A stretch of DNA of 64,000 bases from an uncultured Pelagibacteraceae bacterium (GTDB lineage Bacteria > Pseudomonadota > Alphaproteobacteria > Pelagibacterales > Pelagibacteraceae): the NCBI GenBank assembly GCA_902617715.1, contig CACMXS010000004.1, forward strand, positions 1-64,000. Reading direction: 5' to 3'. Both the position numbers and the translations under genes were made by a program. Shown in pieces: positions 32,657 through 41,064 of this stretch. Each line of letters starts with the position of its first letter. Position 1 is the first letter of the stretch. Under the pieces are notes generated by a model. The model saw only the letters and a program-made list of their open reading frames with translations. It ran no database searches and was not told where the DNA came from.

Positions 32657-33082
32657 ATGTCTGAAAAATTTGAGCAAATTAGTTTAAAGCCTGGCTTCAT
32701 GAAACACAATGGTGGAGTTTTATTTAGAAATATATCTGACACAGAGTACGAATTTAAATCCACAATAAATGAAAATCACTTGAATGCTGCTGGTATTACA
32801 CATGGAGGCTATTTATCAGCTTTAGTTGATGCTGGTGCTGGAACAGCTGCTCACAGATCAGCAGATAATGCCCCATGTGTTACTATTTCATTAGATTTAA
32901 AGTTTATTGGAGCATCTAAAGTAGGTAATGAAATTATTGGTCATGTTAAAATATTAAAAAAAACTAAAACTTTAGTATTTTTATTTTGTGAGTTAAGATG
33001 TGAAAATAAGATAATTACTTCAGCGTCAGGTGTTTGGAAAATATTAAAAGTAAAGCCTTCAGAATTAGGTCCTGGTGGTTAA
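32657..33082 (+). CDS. PaaI-type hotdog thioesterase
   Basis: A 141-residue single hotdog domain. N-A-A-G-I-T-H-G-G (about 43-51) followed by LVDAGAGTAA is the PaaI-like acyl-CoA thioesterase motif; the Asn, His-Gly-Gly and Asp match the usual catalytic positions. Members hydrolyse aryl- or acyl-CoA thioesters in the cytoplasm. It follows the 32-aa frame by 6 bases and precedes the helicase gene by 143 bases. The physiological substrate is unknown. Confidence 0.85.
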   Translation: MSEKFEQISLKPGFMKHNGGVLFRNISDTEYEFKSTINENHLNAAGITHGGYLSALVDAGAGTAAHRSADNAPCVTISLDLKFIGASKVGNEIIGHVKILKKTKTLVFLFCELRCENKIITSASGVWKILKVKPSELGPGG

Positions 33083-33225
33083 ATCTTGTTTTTGTGCTAA
33101 ACTAAATTAAAAAATTTAAAAATGAGAACTTTTTATTTAACGATTCGGTCATGTTTTAGTCTATTTTTGTTCTTTAACAACAACTAGATCTAGTAGGCTC
33201 TAAATAACACATACCAAAGATTGAA

Positions 33226-35706
33226 ATGACTAAAAATAAAATTACTGCTGTTCTTGGTCCCACTAATACGGGAAAAACCCATCTTGCAATTGATACTATG
33301 TTGTCTTTTGACAGTGGAATGATTGGCTTTCCCTTGAGGTTATTAGCACGAGAGGTCTACGACAAAGTAGTTTTAAAAACTGGGATGAATAAAGTTGCAC
33401 TAATTACTGGTGAAGAAAAAATTATTCCCTCAAATGCAAAATATTTTCTTTGCACAGTAGAATCTATGCCTATCGATAAAGAATTAGACTTTGTAGCAAT
33501 CGATGAAATACAAATGTGCTCTGATCATGAAAGAGGTCATATTTTTACTGATAGGTTACTAAATATTAGAGGAAACAAATTAACAATGTTCATGGGCTCT
33601 AACACAATTAAAAATATAGTTTCAAAATTAGATGATGATATAGAATTTATAAATAGAGATAGATTATCTAAATTATCTTATTCTGGTCATAAAAAAATCT
33701 CAAGAATAGACAGAAAAACTGCAATAATTGCTTTTTCAGCTGAAGAAGTTTATGCAATAGCAGAATTAATTCGTAGACAAAAAGGTGGTGCTGCAATTGT
33801 AATGGGATCTTTAAGTCCTAAAACAAGAAATGCACAAGTTGAATTATACCAATCTGGAGATGTTGATTTTCTTGTGGCCACAGATGCAATTGGTATGGGT
33901 ATTAATATGGACTTAAATCATGTTTATTTCTCTAATCTAAAAAAATTTGATGGAAAAAAATCGAGGCGATTGAATTTATCAGAAATTGGACAAATTGCAG
34001 GAAGAGCAGGGAGATATTTAAATGATGGTAGTTTTGGCATTACTGGACAGTGTAAAGAGATAAATGCTGAAGAAGTTGATTTACTTGAAAATCATAAATT
34101 TGAAGACTTACAATCATTGTATTGGAGAAATTCAAATCTCAATTTTACTAACTCTTTAATGCTGATTAAATCTTTAGATGAAAAACCTAATAAAAATTGG
34201 CTTAGAAAAATAAATGAATGTGAAGATGAAAAAGCGCTTAAATTTTTTTTAAGGGACAAAAATTTTGAAAATATAGAATTTAATGAGAAAAAATTAAAAC
34301 TTTTATGGGAATGTTGTCAAATACCTGATTTTGTAAAAAAAACTTATGGAAATCATTATGAGGTTATAAGTAATGTCTTTAAATTCTTAAATAGCAAAAA
34401 AGGTAAAATAACGGATGATTTCATGCGACTTCAATTAATTAAATTAGACAAATTGGAGGGAAATGTAGATTCTTTATCAAATAGAATTGCAAATGTCAGA
34501 ACTTGGTCATATGTTTCAAATAAAAATAATTGGATAGAAAACCAAAACTATTGGATTGAAAAAACAAAATTATTAGAAGATAAACTCTCAGATAGACTTC
34601 ATGAAGAACTTACTAAAACATTTATTGATAAACGAGCTAGTGTACTTGCAAGAGGTCTAAAACAAGATATGGAATTTGATACAAAAATTTTAGATAACAA
34701 CGACGTGATGATAGATAATCAATTTATAGGCAAAATAAATGGATTAAAATTAGAATTAGATCTAAAAAAAGGAGCTCTTGAAACAGACATTAAATCTCTT
34801 AAGAAAGCTGCTAGACAAACAGTTGGGCCAGAGTTAGAAAAAAGGATTCAAATGATCATTGATACAAGTTTAATTGAATTAAATGATGATTTCAAAATTT
34901 ACTGGAATAGATTTGTTATTGGTAAATTAATACCTGGTAAAGATTATTTGAATCCTAACATCGATTTAATTGTAGATGATATTTTAGAACAAAATCAAAA
35001 ACAGAAATTAATTAATTTTTTAGAAAAATGGATTAAAAATAAAATTAATACAGTTCTGAAAAGTTTAGTTGATTTAAAAAATATCAAAGAAAAGAATTCT
35101 TCCATTAAAGCTTTGGCTTTTCAACTATATGAAAATAACGGAGTTCTCAAAAGGGAAAAAGTTAATGAGTACTTAAAAAATCTAGAACAAAATGAAAGAA
35201 AAATTTTAAGGGACCTCGGAGTGAAGTTTGGAAGATATCATATTTTTCTCCATAAACTGATCAAACCTGAAGCTGTTTCTTTAAGAACATTGTTATGGAA
35301 AAATTATCATCAAAAAAACTTTAATTTAAAACCTCCAACATTTGGATTAAATTTTATAGAAGATGAGAAATTAGAAAATAAAAATTTCATGCTTTTATGT
35401 GGATTTGAAAAGTTTAATAATTATTTTATAAGAATTGATATTTTAGAAAGATTATTTGTACAAATAATCAATTCTGATACAGATAAAAAAAAAGAGATAA
35501 AATTAGTTCCAGAGATGGTAAATTTATTAGGTTGTAGTAAAGAAAATTTTAAAAAACTAATAAAAAACATGGGATATAAAATAATAGAAAAAAATAATGA
35601 AGTTTTTTTTAAATATTTGCCGGATAAAAAAGTAAAGAAGGATCTAAATAAGAAAAATACAAAAGAAAACCCATTTATAATTTTAAAAAATCTTAATTTT
35701 AATTGA
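33226..35706 (+). CDS. Suv3-like superfamily 2 RNA helicase
   Basis: An 826-residue helicase of the alphaproteobacterial/mitochondrial SUPV3L1 group. Motif I is GPTNTGKTHLA (about 11-21), motif II DEIQMCSD, motif V ATDAIGMGINMDL, motif VI QIAGRAGR. The C-terminal half (about 330-826) is the Lys-rich bacterial extension and shows no further motif that I recognise. Mitochondrial Suv3 works with PNPase in RNA turnover; a similar role here is inference, although pnp is also in the window (far away). It opens the conserved run helicase - small gene - fdxA - carD. Confidence 0.88.
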   Translation: MTKNKITAVLGPTNTGKTHLAIDTMLSFDSGMIGFPLRLLAREVYDKVVLKTGMNKVALITGEEKIIPSNAKYFLCTVESMPIDKELDFVAIDEIQMCSDHERGHIFTDRLLNIRGNKLTMFMGSNTIKNIVSKLDDDIEFINRDRLSKLSYSGHKKISRIDRKTAIIAFSAEEVYAIAELIRRQKGGAAIVMGSLSPKTRNAQVELYQSGDVDFLVATDAIGMGINMDLNHVYFSNLKKFDGKKSRRLNLSEIGQIAGRAGRYLNDGSFGITGQCKEINAEEVDLLENHKFEDLQSLYWRNSNLNFTNSLMLIKSLDEKPNKNWLRKINECEDEKALKFFLRDKNFENIEFNEKKLKLLWECCQIPDFVKKTYGNHYEVISNVFKFLNSKKGKITDDFMRLQLIKLDKLEGNVDSLSNRIANVRTWSYVSNKNNWIENQNYWIEKTKLLEDKLSDRLHEELTKTFIDKRASVLARGLKQDMEFDTKILDNNDVMIDNQFIGKINGLKLELDLKKGALETDIKSLKKAARQTVGPELEKRIQMIIDTSLIELNDDFKIYWNRFVIGKLIPGKDYLNPNIDLIVDDILEQNQKQKLINFLEKWIKNKINTVLKSLVDLKNIKEKNSSIKALAFQLYENNGVLKREKVNEYLKNLEQNERKILRDLGVKFGRYHIFLHKLIKPEAVSLRTLLWKNYHQKNFNLKPPTFGLNFIEDEKLENKNFMLLCGFEKFNNYFIRIDILERLFVQIINSDTDKKKEIKLVPEMVNLLGCSKENFKKLIKNMGYKIIEKNNEVFFKYLPDKKVKKDLNKKNTKENPFIILKNLNFN

Positions 35707-35712
35707 GGAAAA

Positions 35713-36114
35713 ATGTTTTTTAAAAAAGATGATAAAAATGATTTAATTGATGTTTGTGCACTTTTAATACATGCTGCCAAGATTGACGAAAATTATTCAC
35801 TAAAGGAAGAAGAAATTATAAAACAAACACTGCACTTAATTGGCGCAGAAAAAGAAAAACTCGATGAAATAATTAAAAATGCGAAGTTAATTGAAAATGA
35901 CTCAAATCAGATTCTTTCCTTCACAAAAAAAGTAAAGAATATGGATAATGAAAATAAAATTCAAATTATTGAGGCATTATGGAAAATTATTTATTCAAAT
36001 AATAACGCAGATATATATGAAACAAACTTGATGAGAAGACTTGCTGGACTATTGTATATTGACAATAAAATTATGGGAGATATTAAGGAAAGAGTTCGCA
36101 AGGAAAACTCATAA
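35713..36114 (+). CDS. TerB-like protein
   Basis: A 133-residue, all-helical protein. [20 protein letters not shown] (about 14-33) repeats in looser form as [19 protein letters not shown] near the C-terminus, the double acidic-loop pattern of the TerB/DjlA N-terminal domain, thought to bind metal or act as a membrane-linked adaptor. It starts 6 bases after the helicase stop and its stop overlaps the fdxA ATG by one base. In many alphaproteobacteria the gene in this slot encodes an S4-domain RNA-binding protein, so this is a substitution. Confidence 0.75.
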   Translation: MFFKKDDKNDLIDVCALLIHAAKIDENYSLKEEEIIKQTLHLIGAEKEKLDEIIKNAKLIENDSNQILSFTKKVKNMDNENKIQIIEALWKIIYSNNNADIYETNLMRRLAGLLYIDNKIMGDIKERVRKENS

Positions 36115-36440
36115 TGACCTACATAGTAAATGATAAATGTATCAAATGTAAACATACGACCTGTGTTGATGTTTGCCCTGTTGATTGCTTTTATGAGGGG
36201 AAAAATATGCTTGTAATTAAACCGGATGAGTGTATAGATTGTGGCGTTTGCGAACCAGAATGTCCTGTTGATGCAATCAAACCTGATACAGAACCTGGTG
36301 CTGAAAATTGGTTAGAACTTAATAAAAAATATTCTGAGATTTGGCCAAATATAACTGAAAAAAAAGATCCACCATCGGATCATGAAAAATATAAAGATGA
36401 AGAAAATAAGTTTGAAAAATATTTTAAAGAAAACCTTTAA
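36114..36440 (+). CDS. fdxA: 7Fe ferredoxin FdxA
   Basis: A 108-residue ferredoxin. Cysteines at 9, 12, 17, 21, 25, 40, 43, 46 and 50 follow the Azotobacter FdI pattern, so it should bind one [3Fe-4S] (Cys9, 17, 50) and one [4Fe-4S] cluster (Cys21, 40, 43, 46). C-terminal motif GAENWLELN is typical of FdxA. The 3' end overlaps the start of carD by 59 bases. Electron partner not evident. Confidence 0.96.
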   Translation: MTYIVNDKCIKCKHTTCVDVCPVDCFYEGKNMLVIKPDECIDCGVCEPECPVDAIKPDTEPGAENWLELNKKYSEIWPNITEKKDPPSDHEKYKDEENKFEKYFKENL

Positions 36441-37269
36441 AAAAAAATCAAAAAAAAAAGAAAAAAAAATAGTTAAAAAAAAAGCAATAAAATCCAAATC
36501 AAATATCATAAAAAAAATAAAAAAAAGTACAAAAACTAAAATAAAAAAAACTTCCTTAAAAAAAACTCAAAAGTCTGAAAGATCAAATGTCGATCAAAAA
36601 GGAGAAAATTTAAGAATTTCAAAAAGTAATGAAATAAAGCCTGAAATAAAAAAAGTTAAGAAACAGGAAACTGCTAAAAGAGAATATAAAATTAAAGATT
36701 TTATAGTTTATCCAAAACATGGAGTTGGTCAAATTACTGAATTTAAAAAAATCAATATAGGCGGAATTGATGTGGAAACTTATATTATCAAATTTGAAAA
36801 AGATAAAGCAAATGGAATGGTGCCTGTAAATAAACAATTACATTTACGTCCTTTAGCTACCATTAACCAAGTTAATAAATGTATCTCTATTTTAAAAAGC
36901 AAACCAAAAATTAAAAGGTCAATGTGGAGTAGGCGAGCTCAAGAATATGAAGCTAAAATATCTTCTGGAAAAATCTATGAATTAGCAGAAGTCGTAAGAG
37001 ATCTTAACAAGGGAGATGATCTAATGGTCGACCAATCATACAGTGAAAGACAGTTATTTGAAAAAGCATATGAAAGAATTTTGTCTGAATTTAAAATTAT
37101 ATTAAATCTTTCCTTGGAGGATACACAAAAAAAATTAGATAAGGCATTAAGAAGAAATTTAGAAGGTCAAAATAAAACTCCCACACAAGTTATAAAAAAC
37201 CCTTCATCTGAATTATCTGAAGAAGAACCTATTTCTGAAAATGATGCTGAGGAGTCTTTAGAAAACTAA
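36382..37269 (+). CDS. carD: CarD/CdnL-family RNA polymerase-binding regulator with long Lys-rich N-terminal tail
   Basis: Residues about 103-265 are the CarD domain: [13 protein letters not shown] (Tudor-like RNAP-binding part), [14 protein letters not shown], then the helical DNA-contacting part with [14 protein letters not shown] and [19 protein letters not shown]. CarD proteins stabilise open promoter complexes. Unlike the usual 160-190-residue CdnL, this one has about 100 extra N-terminal residues, mostly Lys, Ile, Ser and Thr, and an acidic C-terminal tail. No ATG, GTG or TTG start lies between codon 6 and the domain, so the tail is probably translated; a start at codon 6 (36397) is equally possible. 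The gene begins inside fdxA. Confidence 0.88.
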   Translation: MKNIKMKKISLKNILKKTFKKKSKKKEKKIVKKKAIKSKSNIIKKIKKSTKTKIKKTSLKKTQKSERSNVDQKGENLRISKSNEIKPEIKKVKKQETAKREYKIKDFIVYPKHGVGQITEFKKINIGGIDVETYIIKFEKDKANGMVPVNKQLHLRPLATINQVNKCISILKSKPKIKRSMWSRRAQEYEAKISSGKIYELAEVVRDLNKGDDLMVDQSYSERQLFEKAYERILSEFKIILNLSLEDTQKKLDKALRRNLEGQNKTPTQVIKNPSSELSEEEPISENDAEESLEN

Positions 37270-37274
37270 AAAAA

Positions 37275-37313
37275 AACGCCTCTCACACAGAAAGCGTTAT
37301 GAGAAGCGTTTTT
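37275..37313. terminator. Bidirectional intrinsic terminator between carD and the basic minigene
   Basis: Inverted repeat AACGC-C-TCTCA ... TGAGA-A-GCGTT: 10 of 11 pairs, loop of 14 bases. It is flanked by an A-run on the left and TTT on the right. Read on the minus strand the stem is followed by about nine T, a strong terminator for the minigene; on the plus strand it can end carD transcription. It is one of very few clear terminators in the window. Confidence 0.8.
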
Positions 37314-37332
37314 AATAAAGAATACTAAGCTA

Positions 37333-37410
37333 CTATCTTCTTCTTCTTTTTTTAGCTTTTTTCTTAGCTTTTTTCTTAGCCTTCTTTGCTTTTTTTCTTC
37401 TTTTAGCCAT
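37333..37410 (-). CDS. 25-residue Lys/Arg/Ala-only basic peptide
   Basis: The product after Met is made only of Ala, Lys and Arg: it begins MAKRRKKAKK, continues with three KKKA-type units, and ends in four Arg. Such composition resembles histone H1-like or HU tails and suggests nucleic-acid binding (inference). Support for a real gene: Shine-Dalgarno AAAGGGAG six bases before the ATG, a consensus TTGACA -35 with a spaced -10, a hairpin in the leader, and a strong terminator 20 bases after the stop. It faces carD, whose own N-terminal tail is also Lys-rich. I know no named family for it. Confidence 0.75.
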   Translation of the reverse strand: MAKRRKKAKKAKKKAKKKAKKRRRR

Positions 37411-37416
37411 CTTTAG

Positions 37417-37424
37417 CTCCCTTT
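37417..37424 (-). promoter_or_regulatory. Strong ribosome-binding site of the basic minigene
   Basis: AAAGGGAG on the minus strand, six bases before the ATG at 37410. It is one of the best Shine-Dalgarno matches seen in the window and is the main support for the 25-residue frame. Confidence 0.75.
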
Positions 37425-37432
37425 AAGTTAAA

Positions 37433-37449
37433 CGAATCAAATTGATTCG
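37433..37449. repeat. Perfect palindrome in the leader of the basic minigene
   Basis: CGAATCAA, one base, TTGATTCG: eight-base arms. It lies just downstream of the predicted transcription start and 9 bases before the ribosome site, so it may be an operator or, if transcribed, a short 5' hairpin (loop bases would have to open). Confidence 0.6.
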
Positions 37450-37460
37450 CGATTACCTTA

Positions 37461-37489
37461 TTTTTATTTTTTTATACACGTTATGTCAA
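37461..37489 (-). promoter_or_regulatory. Sigma-70 promoter of the basic minigene
   Basis: On the minus strand TTGACA (37489-37484), a 17-base spacer, then TAAAAA (37466-37461). The -35 is perfect and the -10 acceptable. Predicted start near 37454. The rest of the gap up to 37607 is plain AT-rich sequence in which I see nothing. Confidence 0.6.
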
Positions 37490-37607
37490 TTCTTAAATTA
37501 AATTAAAATTTTTCGAAAAACTAAAAAAAAAATTATTTTTAATAAAATTTAGAAATGTTTGAAAAAGTTAATGTTTATGCGCTTTATAATCAAATATTTA
37601 AATTCAA

Positions 37608-39314
37608 TTAATAAAGTTTTTCTAAGTCATGTTTATATTTTTCCAAAATTTTTTTTCTTTTTAGTTTTAATGTTGGTGTCAACATTCCATTTTCAATTGT
37701 AAATTCTTCTTTAATTAATTTAAATTTTTTAACTTTTTCTACTAAAGATAAACTTTTATTCAAATTTTCTAAATAAAACTCAATTTCATTTTCATTTTCT
37801 TCACTTTCACTTACAATTAAAGCAACTAAATAATTTTTTTTATCTCCATAAACAAAACTTTGTTTAATTTTTTCACTCAAGCATAACAAATTTTCAATTT
37901 TTGATGGAGAAATGTTATCGCCACCTAAATTTACAATAATTTCTTTTTTTCGATCAGTTATTTTTAAATTTCCACCTTTTGTTATTTCTCCTATATCTCC
38001 AGTATGCAACCATCCATCTTTGATAATTTCATTTGTCTCCTTTTTCATATTCCAATATCCAAGCATAACATTTTCTCCTTTAACTAAAATTTCACCATCA
38101 TCACCAATTTTTACACTGTTGGTTTTGAAAGGTGGACCAACGGTCTCTATTTCGATATTTCCAGGAATATTACAGCTCACAACAGGAGAGGCCTCCGTTA
38201 ATCCATAACCTTGAAGAGTTGGTAAGCCTATAGAATTCAAAAATTCACCTATTTTTTGGTCTAAAGCTCCACCTCCAGAAACAAAAGCTTTCAGCTTACC
38301 TCCAAACTGTTTTTTAATTTTTCTTCTTACTAATTTTTCACAGAAAAGATTGATAATTTTTTCTCTAAAATTTAGTCTTTCTTTTTTTAAAATTTTAGTT
38401 CCAAGTAAAATAGTATTTTCTATCAATTTCTTTTTTAAACCTTTTTGTTTTGAAAAATTAAGAGAAATTTTACTATATAAATTTTGATAAAATCTTGGAA
38501 CTGCTGTCATAATAGTAGGTTTTGCTAATGCCATGTTAGGTAATAATTTTTCTAAACTTTCAGCATAAAAAACTTTTGCCCCAAGAGATATTTGTACGTA
38601 TTGAACAGTGTGTTCATATGAGTGAGACAAAGGAAGCCAGGTTAAAAAGACAGGTTCAACTTTTTTAAATAATGAATTTAAAATTTCTTGTGCACCTTCA
38701 CAGTTAGATAAAATACCTCCATGGCTAAGCATTACACCCTTGGGGTTGCCTGTTGTTCCTGAGGTATAAATAATGCAAGCAACATCTTTTCTTTTAATCT
38801 TTGTATTATATTCAAGTGGTACTGGAAATAATTTGGACTCTTTTTTAAAATAATCTTCTAAAATTTTTTCAATACTTTCAATTTCTTTATTAAAATTTTC
38901 AATAGATAGTATTTTTGTATTATTTGATACAAACTTTTCAATTTTTTTTAATTGAAAGTTATTTGACACAATACATATCTTTGGTTGGCAATCATTAAAG
39001 ATATATTCATAATCCTTTTCTGAATACGTCGTAAATAAAGGAACAGTTACTCCACCAGCATTCATTATAGATATATCTGCTATTAGCCATTCAGGACGAT
39101 TTTCAGATAAAAGCACACATCTGTCTCCAGAAGATATATTCCTTCTTAAGTATTCAGATAAAATTCTAATATTCAATTCTACTTGACCCCATTTTAGAAA
39201 ATCTTGTTTACCAGCTTTTAACCATTTTAAAAATGGGGAGTCATTCGTAGCAATTTTTTGTTTATACTTTTCGAAAAAAAGTTCTACAAGACTATTAATT
39301 TTATATATTTCCAT
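37608..39314 (-). CDS. AMP-dependent long-chain acyl-CoA synthetase
   Basis: A 568-residue adenylate-forming ligase. P-loop-like motif IYTSGTTGNPKGVMLSHGG lies near 182-200, GYGLTEASPV near 367-376, and DGWLHTGDIGEI with TDRKKEIIVNLGGDNISP in the C-terminal part. It activates fatty acids to acyl-CoA; the FAA1/FadD15-like overall form suggests medium or long chains. The ATG is only 4 bases after the encoded CCA of tRNA-Leu, so a Shine-Dalgarno would have to lie inside the tRNA. No later Met is near. No beta-oxidation gene is adjacent. Confidence 0.9.
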   Translation of the reverse strand: MEIYKINSLVELFFEKYKQKIATNDSPFLKWLKAGKQDFLKWGQVELNIRILSEYLRRNISSGDRCVLLSENRPEWLIADISIMNAGGVTVPLFTTYSEKDYEYIFNDCQPKICIVSNNFQLKKIEKFVSNNTKILSIENFNKEIESIEKILEDYFKKESKLFPVPLEYNTKIKRKDVACIIYTSGTTGNPKGVMLSHGGILSNCEGAQEILNSLFKKVEPVFLTWLPLSHSYEHTVQYVQISLGAKVFYAESLEKLLPNMALAKPTIMTAVPRFYQNLYSKISLNFSKQKGLKKKLIENTILLGTKILKKERLNFREKIINLFCEKLVRRKIKKQFGGKLKAFVSGGGALDQKIGEFLNSIGLPTLQGYGLTEASPVVSCNIPGNIEIETVGPPFKTNSVKIGDDGEILVKGENVMLGYWNMKKETNEIIKDGWLHTGDIGEITKGGNLKITDRKKEIIVNLGGDNISPSKIENLLCLSEKIKQSFVYGDKKNYLVALIVSESEENENEIEFYLENLNKSLSLVEKVKKFKLIKEEFTIENGMLTPTLKLKRKKILEKYKHDLEKLY

Positions 39315-39318
39315 ATTA

Positions 39319-39403
39319 TGGTGGGCGAAGAGAGAATCGAACTCTCACTTCTTACGAAACACGATTTTGAGTCGTGCGCGTCTACCAGTTCCGCCATTCG
39401 CCC
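39319..39403 (-). tRNA. tRNA-Leu(CAA)
   Basis: 85-base class II tRNA with encoded CCA. Acceptor GGGCGAA pairs with TTCGCCC, discriminator A. Anticodon loop CTCAAAA between CACGA and TCGTG gives anticodon CAA. A variable arm and GAGTTCGATTCTC T-arm are present. It is followed after 4 bases by the acyl-CoA ligase start codon. Confidence 0.96.
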
Positions 39404-39463
39404 CTTAATTATTTAATAATTAATTAAATAGTATAAGAACTAAAATTATATTAAAACCAAAAA

Positions 39464-40069
39464 ATGTTTAATTCTCTTTATAAAAAATGTTTAAATTTAG
39501 CCACTCATAAAAGTTCTAAATATTATTTAGCAATCATTTCATTTGTAGAAAGTTCTTTTTTTCCAATACCGCCAGACGTAATGGTAATTCCAATGGTAAT
39601 TTCAAAAAAAAATGATTTTATTAAAATTTTTCTCATAGCAACAATATTTTCAGTATTAGGAGGAATTCTAGGCTATATAATTGGAGCGTTATTTTTTGAT
39701 ATTGGAATGCAAATTATGAGCTTATATAACTATGAAGATAAACTTGTTAATTTAAAAAACAGCCTCTTAATTAGTGATGGTTTTTATGCTTGGCTTGGAA
39801 TTCTTTTTTTAGCTGGTTTTACCCCATTGCCATATAAAGTTTTTACAATTGCCAGTGGTTTGATTGGTTTCAATATTTTAATTTTTATCTTAATTAGTAT
39901 AATTTCAAGAGGACTGCGCTTTTTTATAGTTTCATATTTTTCATATAAATTTGGAGATTTCTTTACACTATTTATGGACAAACATGGATCCAAATGGTTT
40001 ACAATTCTTGGAGTATTGATTTTAATAATTGGAGTATTAATTTATTTTATAGTTAAAATGAATGTATAA
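39464..40069 (+). CDS. DedA/YqaA-family membrane protein
   Basis: A 201-residue membrane protein with four or five hydrophobic segments. ESSFFPIPPDVMVIPM (about 29-44) and the later FLAGFTPLPYKVFTIASG (about 116-133) are the paired motifs of the YqaA/SNARE-associated (VTT/DedA-like) family, linked in other bacteria to membrane lipid and proton homeostasis. Transport function is not proven here. Its 3' end overlaps the dsbB-like gene by 8 bases. Confidence 0.85.
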   Translation: MFNSLYKKCLNLATHKSSKYYLAIISFVESSFFPIPPDVMVIPMVISKKNDFIKIFLIATIFSVLGGILGYIIGALFFDIGMQIMSLYNYEDKLVNLKNSLLISDGFYAWLGILFLAGFTPLPYKVFTIASGLIGFNILIFILISIISRGLRFFIVSYFSYKFGDFFTLFMDKHGSKWFTILGVLILIIGVLIYFIVKMNV

Positions 40070-40550
40070 TTTAAAACTAGAAACTTATCTAAAAATAATT
40101 TTTCTTATAAGTGCATTTTCTCTTATTTCTGCATATTTTATAGAATTTATACTTGGACACCAGCCCTGCAATCTTTGCCTAATACAGAGGATTCCATATG
40201 GATTAAGTATTGCACTATTAATTTATAATTATTTTTTTAAAAACCATACAAAATTTATTTTTTTACTGTTAATTTTAGTATTTGCTTTTTCATTTATAGT
40301 ATCATTTTATCATTTTGGGATTGAACAAGGTTTTTTTCAGGAATCAAATCTCTGTAAGGTAAAGAATACAACTGAAATCATTTCTAAAGAAGAGTTATTG
40401 AAACAATTACAAGAAAAAGTTGTAAGCTGCAAAGATGTGACATTTAGAATTTTGGGATTATCTCTTACTACATTTAATATAATTATAAGTATAATTTTAA
40501 TTATCTTATTAACAACAATTTTTAAAAATTATGAAAAATTCAAAAACTAA
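40062..40550 (+). CDS. dsbB: DsbB-family disulfide bond formation protein
   Basis: A 162-residue inner-membrane protein with four hydrophobic segments. The first periplasmic redox pair is Cys36 and Cys39 in PCNLCLIQR, followed by the conserved Arg used for quinone contact. The second pair is probably Cys98 and Cys123, further apart than in E. coli DsbB. It passes electrons from a DsbA-like partner to ubiquinone. Neighbouring coq7 makes ubiquinone; no dsbA is in the window. Overlaps coq7 by 20 bases. Confidence 0.88.
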   Translation: MYNLKLETYLKIIFLISAFSLISAYFIEFILGHQPCNLCLIQRIPYGLSIALLIYNYFFKNHTKFIFLLLILVFAFSFIVSFYHFGIEQGFFQESNLCKVKNTTEIISKEELLKQLQEKVVSCKDVTFRILGLSLTTFNIIISIILIILLTTIFKNYEKFKN

Positions 40551-41061
40551 AGTTGAAGAGTTTATTCGAGTAGATCATGCTGGTGAAAGGGGTGCAGTAA
40601 AAATTTATGAAGGCCAATTATTAGCATTAAACACTCTAGTAAAAGATGAAAATTTAAAAAAAATAATAGAGGAAATGAAAGTTCACGAAAAACAACATTG
40701 TGATTTTTTTGAAAAAGAAATTAAAAAAAGAAATATAAAGCCTACAAAATTTCTGCCTTTATGGGATTTGCTGGGTGTTGCTTTGGGTTTTGGTTCAACG
40801 ATACTTGGAAAAAAAGCTGCTATGTTATGTACCGCTTCTGTAGAAGAAGTTATCGATGAACATTATCAAAATCAGATAAATCATCTAGGTTCTGAAGAAA
40901 AAGTATTAAAGAAAAATATAATTAAATTTAGAGAAGATGAATTACATCACAAAGATATAGCTTATGAAAAAGGAGCTACCAAAAAAGGACTATATTCTGT
41001 TATGGATAAAATTATTAAAACAGGCTCAAAACTAGCAATTAATATTTCTGAGAAGATTTAA
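40531..41061 (+). CDS. coq7: Demethoxyubiquinone hydroxylase Coq7
   Basis: Di-iron monooxygenase of ubiquinone synthesis. 176 residues, the COQ7 core length. Iron ligands are spread over RVDHAGERGAVKIYEGQ (about 13-29), MKVHEKQHCDFF, SVEEVIDEHY and REDELHHKD. A hydrophobic DLLGVALGFGSTILGKKAA segment probably gives membrane contact. The start lies inside dsbB; no other Met is near, so this start is likely. The gene ends 3 bases from the convergent HNH gene. Confidence 0.95.
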   Translation: MKNSKTKVEEFIRVDHAGERGAVKIYEGQLLALNTLVKDENLKKIIEEMKVHEKQHCDFFEKEIKKRNIKPTKFLPLWDLLGVALGFGSTILGKKAAMLCTASVEEVIDEHYQNQINHLGSEEKVLKKNIIKFREDELHHKDIAYEKGATKKGLYSVMDKIIKTGSKLAINISEKI

Positions 41062-41064
41062 AAT

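Noticed and set aside
33122-33187. A 21-residue frame upstream of the helicase as possible leader peptide
   Set aside because: No clear ribosome site and no codon run or attenuator hairpin to support regulation.
36312-36509. Minus-strand Phe/Ile-rich frame opposite the CarD tail
   Set aside because: It is the reverse of the Lys-codon (AAA) runs, not a membrane protein.
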